From positions 310,001-374,000 of the forward strand of contig NZ_CP128846.1 of assembly GCF_030388665.1 (NCBI RefSeq): DNA of 64,000 nucleotides, given 5' to 3'. The position numbers and the translations under genes were made by a program. Origin of the DNA: Streptomyces flavofungini. Lineage in GTDB: Bacteria; Actinomycetota; Actinomycetes; Streptomycetales; Streptomycetaceae. The notes under the pieces are model-generated. The model was not told the origin of the DNA and searched no databases. It worked only from the letters and a program-made list of their open reading frames with translations. Positions 1-8,797 of this stretch are shown here, in pieces. How positions within the stretch are numbered: the first letter of the stretch is position 1; each line of letters starts with the position of its first letter.

Positions 1-201
1 GGAACGGAGGGAGGGTCGCCGCTTCCCGCCAGCCTTCGGTACGGAGGGCTGCCGCTTCCCGGTCCGGCCTGGGCAGCGAACGAATCGGGACGGCGATCGG
101 CATAGCCCACCCCACCAGGCCCGCGTCCACCAGGCCGTGACGGAAGCCACTCCTCCTGTCACAGCGGCGCCACAGGGCACACGGGCTCAGGGGTTCGGCC
201 G

Positions 202-2007
202 TTACGCCTGGCTCACACGACGGGGGCCGCGGTGGGTACGCCGACGCGGTACGGCGATGACCACCAGGCCGATGTCGTCGTGGCGGCGCCCGCCGAGCCA
301 GTCGGCGACGAGCATCTGCACCCGCTCGGCGATCGCCTCCGGCGGCTGCCCCGCGCACTCCGCGAGCGCCGCCCGCAGACGCTCCTCGCCGAACTGGTCG
401 GTCCCGAGCGGTCCGCCCTTGGCCTCGGTGACGCCGTCGGAGTACATCAGGCAGGCCTCTCCGGGGCGCAGCGTCGTCTCGTACGTCTGCGTGAACACCT
501 CGGGCAGGGCGCCGATGAGGGTGCCGTGGGTCGGGGCGGCGAGCACGTCGCCGGCGCGCCGGACGATGAGCGGCGGCGGATGCCCGGCGCTGGTAAGCCG
601 CAGGGCGACGGCGCTGCCGCGACGGCGGACCGAGGCGAGCACGAGCGTCGCGAAGCGGCTGTGGTCCGTGCCGAGCAGGGCTGTGTTCAGGGCGCGCAGG
701 AGCCGCTGGTGGTCCGGTTCGAGCTGGTGCAGGGCGCGCAGCGTGGTGCGGATCTTCCCGGCGAGGGCGGCGGCCTCCAGGCCCTTGCCGCAGACGTCGC
801 CGAGGGCGACGTGGGTCTCGCCGCCGGCCTCGGGCGCGGCGCTGATGTCGACGAAGTCGCCGCTGACGCCGAGTTCGCCGTCCGCGGGGCGATGTCCGAC
901 CGCGTACTCGACGCCGTCCAGGCGGCGCGGTCCGGGGCGGAGCGTGTCCTGGGTGAGCAGTTCGGTCACGGCGGCCTGCTCGGCGTGCAGGGTCGCGGCG
1001 GACAGGGCGGCCGCGGCGCGGGCGGAGAAGAGGCGGGCGAGGGCCTCGTCGTGCTCGGTGAAGGGCTCCGCCCCGGCACGGCGCATCAGGACGAGCGCGC
1101 CGAGGGGCGTGCCGTGCCCCGGCAGCGGTGTGACCATGAGCGCGCCCGGGGCCATCGAACGGCCGGGCACGCCGCTGGAGTCGGGGAGGCCCGGTGAGCC
1201 GCTGCCCGCGGGCGGCCGCGACCTGTCCGGGGCGGCCGCACCACCCGAGGAGCCCGAATCACCCGACGGGCCCGAGCCACCCGAGGGCTCCGGGCCCGCC
1301 GAGGATGCCGGCCCCGCCGAGGACCCCGCCCCCTCCCCGCGCCCCCACCCCTCGAAGGCCCCGCCCACCATCCACGGCGGCACAGCGGCCGGGTCGAGCC
1401 ACCGCGCGGGCACGGGCGGGAAACCCTGCAGCGCCTCCGCGAGACCCGGTACGTCGGCGGGGTCACCGGGGAGCCGTCCGTGCGTGACCTCTCCGTCGCG
1501 GCGGGCGGCGGCCACCGGAGGGCGTGCGCCCCGGCCCGCGCCGACGACCACGGCCGCGTCGGCCAGGTGCCGCGCGGCGAGGCGGGCCGTACTCCCCCTG
1601 CACTCCTGGGGGTCGAGGCGGGCGAACAGCTCGTCGGAGACGTCGGCGAGGAAGCGGGCGCGCTCGGTCTGCGGCGTGGTGTGCGGGGCGGGATCGTCGC
1701 GCAGCCACCACAGGACACCCTCGGCGTCGTCCGCGGCGGCGGAGGAAGCCCGCAGCGCGCGACCGGCCACCGCCCCGGCTGCCTCGCGGTCACGGCGCGC
1801 GTGCGCGTCGGCGAGCCAGGACGGGGCGTGCCGCGCCAGAAAGGCGCCCGCTCCGACGCCGGGGAGCAGGGCGGTCGCCGCGGAGTTGACCCACCGGACG
1901 CGTCCGTCGGCTCCAGCCAGGAGAAGGGGCCACGGCGCGGACTGCAGGGCGGCGTTCACCGCCTGCGCGGTGGGCTGCTGCCTCGGGGTCCTGGTGTCTC
2001 GCCTCAC
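202..2007 (-). CDS. PP2C-type (SpoIIE) serine phosphatase with PAS and GAF regions
   Basis: A 601-residue signalling phosphatase, predicted to remove phosphate from serine or threonine of a partner such as an anti-sigma-factor antagonist. The N-terminus (about 15-60) looks like a PAS fold. A GAF-like sensor region spans about 110-330 and is interrupted by a Ser/Gly/Pro-rich linker near 225-290. The PP2C/SpoIIE domain fills about 370-590, with metal-binding aspartates in SGDFVD and GDVCGKGLEAA, and the later SDGVTEA and RHDDIGLV motifs. The start is a GTG without a clear ribosome site, so the exact N-terminus is uncertain. It is a single gene. Streptomyces carry dozens of such phosphatases, so the partner cannot be named. 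The family call is secure. Confidence 0.9.
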   Translation of the reverse strand: MRRDTRTPRQQPTAQAVNAALQSAPWPLLLAGADGRVRWVNSAATALLPGVGAGAFLARHAPSWLADAHARRDREAAGAVAGRALRASSAAADDAEGVLWWLRDDPAPHTTPQTERARFLADVSDELFARLDPQECRGSTARLAARHLADAAVVVGAGRGARPPVAAARRDGEVTHGRLPGDPADVPGLAEALQGFPPVPARWLDPAAVPPWMVGGAFEGWGRGEGAGSSAGPASSAGPEPSGGSGPSGDSGSSGGAAAPDRSRPPAGSGSPGLPDSSGVPGRSMAPGALMVTPLPGHGTPLGALVLMRRAGAEPFTEHDEALARLFSARAAAALSAATLHAEQAAVTELLTQDTLRPGPRRLDGVEYAVGHRPADGELGVSGDFVDISAAPEAGGETHVALGDVCGKGLEAAALAGKIRTTLRALHQLEPDHQRLLRALNTALLGTDHSRFATLVLASVRRRGSAVALRLTSAGHPPPLIVRRAGDVLAAPTHGTLIGALPEVFTQTYETTLRPGEACLMYSDGVTEAKGGPLGTDQFGEERLRAALAECAGQPPEAIAERVQMLVADWLGGRRHDDIGLVVIAVPRRRTHRGPRRVSQA

Positions 2008-2430
2008 GTATCGGAACGCCGTGCCTCATGGGCACGCGTTCCCCTCACCCTCTCGCCCTCGTCCTGATCCTTGAACGGCCGTGCGCCCCTTGGGGCGTTG
2101 GACGGCCACGGCCCGGCACCGGTCACGGCCACCGGACGGCCGCTCCCTCCCGCGCCACAACGCCCGACGATCCTCCAGATGGGCGCTCCACACAATCCTT
2201 GAGAGCGGGCTCCGGCGCGCTGACCGGGGACGGCCGATGCGGAATGATCACTTCGGGCGACAGCGCGAAAGCTTCTTCGAGTTTTGACATTCCGCAGCGC
2301 GAAAGGTTGCCCCACGGCGCGCGTGGCGATCAACACAATGATGGAGATCCCGTGAAGACCGTATTGTCATCGCGTTCACATCTCTCGCCGGGCACCACTT
2401 CTGACCCGGCACCATCCCGTGGGGGGATCC
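2008..2430. other. intergenic region, divergent promoters
   Basis: This 423-bp stretch separates the phosphatase from a divergent exported-protein gene and must hold both promoters. I see a TTGACA at 2284-2289 but no convincing -10 at the right distance. No gene is supported here. Confidence 0.4.
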
Positions 2431-3192
2431 ATGCGACACCGCACTCGCGTCGCCATGCTCGGCTCGGCCCTCGCCGTGGCGGCGGCGGGCTTCGCGGCGC
2501 CCGGCGCCGTGGCCGCGCCGTCCGGCGACGTCACGATCGACAAGGTCGTCGTGAACGGCGGCAGCCCGATCGTGCTCGGCACCACCGCAGGCAAGACCTT
2601 CACCGTCTCGGTGACCGCGTCGGACGACTCGGGCATCGAGAGCGCCGACCTCACGCTGTTCGGCGGCGGCGCCGGCCACGCCCTGCCGCAGGGCAACCCG
2701 AAGTGCGTGGCAAAGAGCCCGACGACGTCGACGTGCACGGCGAAGTTCACGCTCGACCCGGACACGGACTTCTTCGACAACGGCCCCGCCGGCACGTGGT
2801 ACGTCGACGCCCTGGTGACGGCGAACGACATCGACACCATCCTGGCGGAGAAGGCCGGTTCCTTTAAGGTCCAGCGCCAGGCCAAGCTCACGGTGAACGC
2901 CTCTCCGGAGCCGATCAAGAAGGGCAAGACGCTCACCGTCACCGGCGCCCTGACCCGTGCCAACTGGGAGACCGGCAAGTACGCGGGCTACACCGGCCAG
3001 TCCGCGAAGCTGGAGTTCAAGAAGAAGGGCACCACGACCTACACCGCGGTGAAGACCGTGAAGACCGGCAACAAGGGCAACCTGAAGACCACGGTCAAGG
3101 CGTCCGTCGACGGCAGCTACCGCTGGACCTTCGCCGGCAACACGACGACGTCCTCGGTGAAGGCCACCGGCGACGCCGTCGACGTGATCTGA
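2431..3192 (+). CDS. secreted protein of unknown function
   Basis: A 253-residue exported protein. The ATG at 2431 follows a G-rich site and opens an Arg-rich, hydrophobic, Ala-terminated signal peptide of about 29 residues; an in-frame upstream ATG at 2419 adds only four residues. The mature part is rich in Thr, Val, Lys and Asp and reads as two beta-sandwich (Ig-like) domains. The first, about 30-145, carries a possible disulphide between the two cysteines in PKCVAKSP and TSTCTAKF. The second, about 150-253, has repeated TLTVTGAL and AKLEFKKKG strands, like the calcium-binding or Ig-like repeats of other Streptomyces extracellular proteins. No catalytic motif is visible. A 36-bp palindrome after the stop probably ends transcription. 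Confidence 0.8.
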   Translation: MRHRTRVAMLGSALAVAAAGFAAPGAVAAPSGDVTIDKVVVNGGSPIVLGTTAGKTFTVSVTASDDSGIESADLTLFGGGAGHALPQGNPKCVAKSPTTSTCTAKFTLDPDTDFFDNGPAGTWYVDALVTANDIDTILAEKAGSFKVQRQAKLTVNASPEPIKKGKTLTVTGALTRANWETGKYAGYTGQSAKLEFKKKGTTTYTAVKTVKTGNKGNLKTTVKASVDGSYRWTFAGNTTTSSVKATGDAVDVI

Positions 3193-3224
3193 ACCTGATC
3201 ACTCGGCAGTAGCACTCTCGACTT

Positions 3225-3260
3225 TCGCCGGGCGCGCGTGGATCCACGCGCGCCCGGCGA
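3225..3260. terminator. perfect 36-bp palindrome, likely terminator
   Basis: Both halves match perfectly from 3225 to 3260, starting 33 bp after the stop of the exported-protein gene. As RNA this forms a very stable GC hairpin. No T-run follows, as is usual in Streptomyces. Confidence 0.7.
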
Positions 3261-3453
3261 TCGCGTTCTCGACGCACCCACGCCCCGCGTGGCCCCGTCA
3301 GCGCGCGAGTCGCGCCGACCCCGCCTCCCGCCCCCACCCCGCGACCAGAAGGCACCGACGCCGAAGTCCGCGCGGCCGGCGACGCGAGCGCGACGGCGAA
3401 CAAGGCTGCGCCGCCCGCCCCAACAGCCGCCACAGCCCGCACCGTTCACACCC

Positions 3454-3489
3454 TTGACGCGAACACGGCGATCGGTATGGTCTAGTCCA
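3454..3489 (+). promoter_or_regulatory. chitinase promoter with DasR-type (dre) site
   Basis: TTGACG at 3454-3459 and TATGGT at 3476-3481 are 16 bp apart, a good sigma-70-like promoter. The -10 box overlaps TGGTCTAGTCCA at 3478-3489, an imperfect inverted repeat that matches the known DasR-responsive element core TGGTCTAGACCA at 11 of 12 positions. DasR (GntR family) represses chitin genes and is released by aminosugar phosphates, so this promoter should be repressed by DasR. That last step is inference. Confidence 0.75.
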
Positions 3490-3635
3490 ACGAAGCGGAA
3501 TCCCGTTGTCCGGCGGGCACTTGGCTGCCCACACCCACCGTCCGGCCTGCGGCGGGCCGCGCTCCGGCACGCGGTCCGAACCCCACATCCGCACTTCACA
3601 CCGCCGTTCTTCGGCGTCCCCCCATGGAGTGAGCC

Positions 3636-4382
3636 ATGCGATCTCGCATACTCGGTCTGCTGACCGCCACCGTCTCCGCCGCCACGCTGCTGACGTTCGC
3701 TTCGCCGGCGTCGGCCGAGAAGACGGACAAGGCCGACAGGTCCTCGTCCGACAAGGCAGCCGCGGCGTTCATCGTCAGCGAGTCCCAGTTCGACCAGATG
3801 TTCCCGAGCCGGAATCCCTTCTACACGTACAACGGCCTCACGGCGGCGCTCAGCGCGTACCCCGGGTTCACGAACACCGGCAGCGACACCGTCCGCAGGC
3901 AGGAGGCCGCCGCCTTCCTCGCCAACGTCAGCCACGAGACGGGCGGTCTGGTCCACATCGTGGAGCAGAACCAGGCGAACTACCCGCACTACTGCGACAA
4001 GACCCAGCCCTACGGCTGTCCGGCGGGCAACGACAAGTACTACGGCCGCGGCCCGATCCAGCTCAGCTGGAACTTCAACTACAAGGCCGCGGGCGACGCC
4101 CTCGGCATCGACCTGCTCCACAACCCCGACCTGGTGCAGAACGACGCGGCCGTCGCCTGGAAGACGGGCCTTTGGTACTGGAACACCCAGAACGGCCCCG
4201 GCACCATGACGCCCCACAACGCCATGGTCAACGGCGCCGGATTCGGCGAGACCATCCGCTCCATCAACGGCAGCCTGGAGTGCAACGGCGGCAACCCGGG
4301 CCAGGTGCAGAGCCGCATCGACAAGTACAAGGCCTTCACGCAGATCCTCGGCGTCGACCCCGGCGCCAACCTGAGCTGCTGA
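3636..4382 (+). CDS. secreted chitinase, glycoside hydrolase family 19
   Basis: A 248-residue endochitinase that cleaves beta-1,4-GlcNAc bonds by inversion outside the cell. Residues 1-27 are a signal peptide ending ASPASA. The GH19 domain fills the rest. His100-Glu101 in SHETGG is the general acid, Glu110 in IVEQN fits the second catalytic glutamate at the usual nine-residue spacing, and YYGRGPIQLSWNFNY is the GH19 substrate-cleft signature. There is no chitin-binding module, so this is a catalytic-domain-only type like the small GH19 enzymes of S. coelicolor. It is monocistronic. The promoter carries a DasR-type site and the gene ends in a strong hairpin. Confidence 0.96.
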   Translation: MRSRILGLLTATVSAATLLTFASPASAEKTDKADRSSSDKAAAAFIVSESQFDQMFPSRNPFYTYNGLTAALSAYPGFTNTGSDTVRRQEAAAFLANVSHETGGLVHIVEQNQANYPHYCDKTQPYGCPAGNDKYYGRGPIQLSWNFNYKAAGDALGIDLLHNPDLVQNDAAVAWKTGLWYWNTQNGPGTMTPHNAMVNGAGFGETIRSINGSLECNGGNPGQVQSRIDKYKAFTQILGVDPGANLSC

Positions 4383-4397
4383 GCACCGCGCACGCCC

Positions 4398-4431
4398 GAG
4401 CGTCGGCGGCCCCTGGCGGCCGCCGACGCTC
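4398..4431 (+). terminator. hairpin terminator after the chitinase
   Basis: A perfect 14-bp stem (4398-4411 with 4418-4431) encloses a 6-nt loop, 16 bp after the chitinase stop. It may also serve the convergent PepSY gene ending at 4475. Confidence 0.85.
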
Positions 4432-4474
4432 CACGGTTGCCACCGGCGCGTCCGCACCGCCGACACCACTCGGC

Positions 4475-5932
4475 TCAGACCCCCGCAGGTCCGTAACTGC
4501 GCTTCCCGCGCCGGTGGGCGATCTCCCCGAGCACGATGTCCACGGCCAGGAACGCCAGCAGCGGGATACCGAGGAGCGGCACGAAGTAGCCGAGCACCGC
4601 GACCGCCGCCATCAGCGGCACCAGGACGTACGCCGGGACGTGCTGCCAGGCCCCGCGAGGCAGCGGACGGCCGAAGGCACTGCCCCGGCCGCGCTGCCAC
4701 CACATCCGGTAGCCCCACACGATCAGCAGGACCAGACCGACGGCGACGGCCCCGAGGAGGATCTGGTTGGCCAGGCCGAACAGCGTCCCGCTGTGCGCGT
4801 CGATCCCCCACCGCGTCAGCTTGGCGAGCACGGGATAGTCGTCGAACCTGAGTACGTCGACGACCTTCCCCGTCGCCGGATCGACGGCGGCCGAGTCCAG
4901 CTTCCCGGGCAACCCGCGCTCGATCTCCTTCACGACGTACGCGGACGAGGCGTCGGCCGGTGGCACGACCTCCACCTGACCGGAGATCCCCCGGTCACGG
5001 GCCGCCGCGAGCACCGCGTCGAGCCCGATGTCCTTGCGGTCTCCCGACTCGCCCGACGTGCCCGCACCACCGGACGCGCCACCGTGCTCGGCGTGCTCCC
5101 CCGCGGCCGCGCCGCCCGCCTCGCCCCCGGCCGCCAGGCTCGTCGACACCGTCGGCGTCGTCTGCCCGATGGCCTCGCGCAGGTCACCGATGCTCTCCCC
5201 CGCGTACGCCGACCACGTCAACCCCGTCGCCGACAGGAAGACGAGTCCGGCGGCCGTCCACACGCCCACCGTTCCGTGCAGGGTCAGCGTGCGGCGGCGG
5301 CCCGCCGTCCCCCGCACCTTGCGCCGGGCCCTGCGCCGCCCGAACCACAGCACCAGGCCGCCACCGGCGAGCACCCACAGCCAGCTCGCGGCGATCTCGC
5401 TGTAGAGGCGGCCTGGCTCGCCCAGGTGCAGATCGCGGTGGAGCTCGGAGACCCAGGTCCGCAGCGGGAGCGCGCCACTGGAGCCGTACTGCTCCAGCGC
5501 GCCCCGCACCTCGCCGGTGTAGGGGTTCACGAAGACGGCGAGGGCGCGCTCGGGGTCCACGCCCGGGACGCCCGACAGCAGGACCCTGGTGGTCTCCCCG
5601 GCCCCGGACGCCGGTCGGACCGCGCTCACCTCGCCCTGCGGGTGGGCCGCACGGGCCGCGGCGACCTGCCGTGCCACCGGCAGCTTCCGGTCGCCGACGG
5701 GGACGGTCAGCTCATCGGCGTACACGATCTTCTCGGCCGTGTAAGAACCGGCGTACAGCAGTCCCGTCACCGCGGCGACCAGCAGGAACGGCGCGATCAG
5801 CACACCGGCGTAGAAGTGCAGGCGCAGGACGAGCGGCCTGAGCGCGGCCAGGGCGTTGCGCCGCGGGGCGGGGTCCGGCGGCGGGGGCGGTGGCCCGTCG
5901 ACGGGTGCGGGAACGGTGGGTGCGGCGGGCAT
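4475..5932 (-). CDS. PepSY-associated TM protein (PiuB-like, iron-regulated membrane protein)
   Basis: A 485-residue integral membrane protein of the PepSY_TM (PF03929) type. The first helix follows a proline-rich cytoplasmic leader at about 35-60. Extracellular PepSY-like stretches lie at about 70-150 and 270-345, separated by helices near 190 and 230, and further helices follow near 385, 430 and 450. A Gly/Ala/Glu-rich insertion (about 255-290) carries a short His-Glu run, HAEHGG. Family members are often linked to siderophore use and ferric reduction, but no iron-uptake gene is adjacent, so that role is only suggested. An AGGAGAG ribosome site precedes the ATG. Confidence 0.85.
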   Translation of the reverse strand: MPAAPTVPAPVDGPPPPPPDPAPRRNALAALRPLVLRLHFYAGVLIAPFLLVAAVTGLLYAGSYTAEKIVYADELTVPVGDRKLPVARQVAAARAAHPQGEVSAVRPASGAGETTRVLLSGVPGVDPERALAVFVNPYTGEVRGALEQYGSSGALPLRTWVSELHRDLHLGEPGRLYSEIAASWLWVLAGGGLVLWFGRRRARRKVRGTAGRRRTLTLHGTVGVWTAAGLVFLSATGLTWSAYAGESIGDLREAIGQTTPTVSTSLAAGGEAGGAAAGEHAEHGGASGGAGTSGESGDRKDIGLDAVLAAARDRGISGQVEVVPPADASSAYVVKEIERGLPGKLDSAAVDPATGKVVDVLRFDDYPVLAKLTRWGIDAHSGTLFGLANQILLGAVAVGLVLLIVWGYRMWWQRGRGSAFGRPLPRGAWQHVPAYVLVPLMAAVAVLGYFVPLLGIPLLAFLAVDIVLGEIAHRRGKRSYGPAGV

Positions 5933-6223
5933 GACGTGCTCTCCTGGGTGCCGGACGGTGGTGCGGGCCCGGTCGGCTGGCGACCTGGCCGGTCCAAGGG
6001 TCGAGCGGGCGGGGGAGCGAGTTCCCGGGAGTCTCTGTAACGTGCGTCACGCGTGGGGGGCGATCCTTCGCGCTCGGCCGGTGCGTCCCCGCAGGGGCGG
6101 CGCGCCGGGCCGCGCGGCGATGTGACCTCGCGATCGTCATTTGAGATGGGGTGGCCGAGATGCGCTTTCTTCATCAAGCGATGCGTGAACAGGGGTAGTT
6201 GGCAGGGTGAAATCCGCGCGACG

Positions 6224-6757
6224 ATGGCTCCTATGACCGCGGCACAACGCGCCATGACCGAGCTGGAGTCGTGGCCGAACCTCGTAAGTGGCTCTCCCCG
6301 GTGCGCCGTCGGACGTTCCTTCGGGATCGTGGGAGCGCCGGGAACGACGGGCTACGACATCGTGCACTTCCACTCCGACGGGGCGGCCGACGTGTGCCTG
6401 ACCCGCGCGGCCGTCGACCGGCTGCGCCCGCAGCTGGTCCACAGCTCCGCGATCCGGGTCCGCCCCGGGGCGTCGTGGATCACCGTGCTCCTCGACTGCG
6501 ACATCGACGTGGCGCTCCTCCTGACGTTCGTCAGCGTCGGGCTCAAGGCGCACGACGACGACCTCGCCGCGGCGGACCGCGCGGGCCGGGGCGGCGTCTT
6601 CGCCCACTCCCCCGCCCCGCCCTGCGACTGGGAACCCCTCGCGTTCCGCCAGCCGACCGCCAAGATCCCCGCCCCGGCAGGTCCGCCCGACGTCGAGCGG
6701 CGCGGCATCCTCGCGACGTGGAAGGCGGTGGGCCGGCTCATCCCGCACGGCCACTGA
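6224..6757 (+). CDS. DUF5519 (luciferase-domain) family protein
   Basis: A small soluble protein of about 177 residues from the ATG at 6224, or 174 from the ATG at 6233, of the family named luciferase domain or DUF5519. Family features are the N-terminal AQRAMTELESWP segment, IVHFHSDGAADVCLT, and VLLDCDIDVALLLTFVSVGLKAH. These small proteins are common in Streptomyces and are named after a fusion in luciferase-type proteins. They are not light-producing enzymes and no reaction is established. The coding frame has the expected high GC at third positions. The gene stands alone, transcribed away from the PepSY gene. Confidence 0.8.
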   Translation: MAPMTAAQRAMTELESWPNLVSGSPRCAVGRSFGIVGAPGTTGYDIVHFHSDGAADVCLTRAAVDRLRPQLVHSSAIRVRPGASWITVLLDCDIDVALLLTFVSVGLKAHDDDLAAADRAGRGGVFAHSPAPPCDWEPLAFRQPTAKIPAPAGPPDVERRGILATWKAVGRLIPHGH

Positions 6758-7353
6758 GGCCCACGGGGGCGGTCGACGACGGCACGGCACTCGCCGGTCG
6801 TCCGGGGCAGCCCACGCCGAGCCGAACCGAGCCGTCCACCGCGCCCGGCGGTCCGTCCCGCCCGGGCGCGCACTCATGCCCGCCCCTCCGAGCCGCCCGA
6901 GCACCCCCGGCCTACGCGCACCGGCACCTCCCCGCGCACCCCGAGCTCACCTCCCCGCGCACCGGCCGGCCCTCCCCCGCGCCCCCGCAACGCGCTGTTT
7001 GGACCTCCCTCCCGATCCGGCGGCCCGGCGTGCTCCCCGCGTGCACGGACGGAGCATCGACTTCACGCCATCCGCGCCGAACGTCGCAGCCCAGCGGTCC
7101 GCTCACCGCATCAACACGTCACCACATCAACACCGCCGACCCAAAGAGCCGACCAGCCGACACAGCACACTGCCCTCGCAAGACGATCAATGCGCTTGTC
7201 CGATCGACACGTTCGTATGATCGTCGGTGACCTCGTGGCCGGGTCCGCGGTTGAGCAGCACGAGACGGCCGGGACGGCTGGTCTCCCGGTTCCGGTCCCG
7301 TCCTCGCAGGGCGGTGCGCGGCTCCGGCAGGGCGAGCGATCAAGGAGCACGCA
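6758..7353. other. 596-bp intergenic region
   Basis: No reading frame here has homology-like content; the stretch is C-rich and proline-codon-like in several frames. Near its right end TATGAT at 7216-7221 could be the -10 of the small exported-protein gene at 7354, but I find no -35 at normal spacing. Confidence 0.4.
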
Positions 7354-7581
7354 GTGAAGATCAGTTGGACGCGCAAGGCCACGCGTGGGGTATGGGTGGC
7401 AGCGGTGTGCGCCGTGCCGTTCGTCCTGTCGACGGGCGCGGCCCACGCCGACGAGACCCACCACAGCGGCTCCCACAACGGCCCCGTCATCGGGCTGATC
7501 AACACCGGCCAGATCGACGACCCGATGGAGGACGTGCTCGAGCACACCCTGAACTTCGGCGACGGCTACCGCTGGGACTGA
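7354..7581 (+). CDS. small secreted protein
   Basis: A 75-residue protein with a GTG start and an AAGGAG site ten bases upstream. Residues 1-31 form a signal peptide (positive start, hydrophobic core, AHA cleavage context). The mature peptide is only about 44 residues, acidic, His-rich at its start (DETHHSGSHNG), and ends in aromatic residues (GDGYRWD). No cysteine and no transmembrane helix follow the signal. The His/Asp content would allow metal binding, but this is conjecture. I do not recognise the family. It is flanked by long non-coding DNA on the left and the convergent GH16-type gene on the right. Confidence 0.7.
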   Translation: MKISWTRKATRGVWVAAVCAVPFVLSTGAAHADETHHSGSHNGPVIGLINTGQIDDPMEDVLEHTLNFGDGYRWD

Positions 7582-7663
7582 GACGGCTACCGCCGGGACT
7601 GACCGGCATCCGCCCGCGCCGCGCCCCGTCCCTCACGGACAGCGCGGCGCGGGCCGTCCCGCG

Positions 7664-8569
7664 TCACTTCCAGCCGTACGCGTACGCAGCGACCCACGTG
7701 ACCTCGAGCTGCGCGCTGCTGCCCGGCGCCGCCGTCGGCCCCTCCAAGGCACTCTCGTTCTGCAGCACCCAGGACAGCGGGCGGTCCGGCACGTCACGGG
7801 TGTCGTGGCCCACCTGGCGGCCGTCGACGAAGAACCGGACGTGGCCGGGCGTCCACTCCGTCGACACGGTGTGCCACTCGGTCCAGTCGTCGGCGCCCCG
7901 GAACGAGCCCTGCTCGCCACCGCCGCACGGGTGGTGGAAGGCGCTCAGGGAGCCCGTCCACTCGCCCTCGGGGTGGTCCATCTCGCAGCCCCCGCCGTAG
8001 TGCAGCCAGGCCGACTTGTAGCCGGGCGCCAGCTTGGTGACCTTGATGCGCGCGCTGTACTTGCCGTACTTCATCTGCATGACGGCACGCGGTACGACCG
8101 CCGCCGCGTGCACGGGCCCGCCGTCGTCGGGCCGCCACATCCGGATGCGCATGCGCCCGTCGCCGTTCGGCGCAGGGCCGACGCTCACCGTGTCCTCGGG
8201 GTGGTAGACGCCGACGACGGAGCGGCCCCGGTCGTTGGCGGTGTCGCGCCAACCCGTCGGGTACGCCCACCAGTTGTCGCGGTACGAACCGCGCAGCCCG
8301 CCGCAGTACGCGGCGGAGGTGTCGACGTGGTGGTCGCAGTCGCTGAAGGAGCCGAGCGGCACCCGGTCGCCGTCGAAGTCCTCCGCGAGGACCTGCCAGA
8401 ACGGGCCGCAGTCGCCGCGCGGCAGCGCGGTGCCCGTGGTGCGGCAGAGGTCGGCGGAGCGCGGCGCCCCGTCCGCGCGCGGGATGCCGAACAGGGCCGC
8501 GAGGAGCGTGGCACCGACGGCGGCGAACAGTGTGGGTCTGCGGGTGCGCGGCGCTGCGTGCGTGCCCAT
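7664..8569 (-). CDS. secreted GH16-like glycoside hydrolase (laminarinase/lectin fold)
   Basis: A 301-residue exported enzyme with a concanavalin-like fold. The ATG at 8569 starts a signal peptide of about 34 residues. The catalytic-type motif ExDxxE is visible as CEMDHPEGE near residues 205-213, and WTEWHTVSTEWTPGHVRFFVDG is the strand pair typical of GH16 proteins. Four to six cysteines in the mature part (CDHHVD, YCGGL, GGGCEMD, HHPCGGG) suggest disulphides. Likely substrates are beta-1,3/1,4-glucans, which cannot be told from sequence alone. It is divergent from the leaderless oxidoreductase at 8795. A frame extension upstream of 8569 lacks coding character. Confidence 0.85.
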   Translation of the reverse strand: MGTHAAPRTRRPTLFAAVGATLLAALFGIPRADGAPRSADLCRTTGTALPRGDCGPFWQVLAEDFDGDRVPLGSFSDCDHHVDTSAAYCGGLRGSYRDNWWAYPTGWRDTANDRGRSVVGVYHPEDTVSVGPAPNGDGRMRIRMWRPDDGGPVHAAAVVPRAVMQMKYGKYSARIKVTKLAPGYKSAWLHYGGGCEMDHPEGEWTGSLSAFHHPCGGGEQGSFRGADDWTEWHTVSTEWTPGHVRFFVDGRQVGHDTRDVPDRPLSWVLQNESALEGPTAAPGSSAQLEVTWVAAYAYGWK

Positions 8570-8782
8570 CGCGGTGTCCTTCCTCCCGTCCGGCCCCTGG
8601 CGCGGTCCGTCGCTCCAGGGGCACCGCATCCTTGCCGCACGGGGAGGAATTGGCCAGAGCGTGGCGGGCACCGCCGTACGCGCGCGGTGGCGGGCGGGGC
8701 GCGGACCGGCTCGGCGCACCGGGCCCGGGCGCCGTGCGCCGGGAGTCCGGGCGCCCCCCGAAGACCCGCTCGGCGCCCGGCC

Positions 8783-8797
8783 TATTCTTGCGGAGTG
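8783..8797 (+). promoter_or_regulatory. -10 box of a leaderless gene
   Basis: TATTCT at 8783-8788 lies six bases before the GTG at 8795, with no ribosome site between. Transcription should start at or next to the start codon, giving a leaderless mRNA. Confidence 0.65.
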
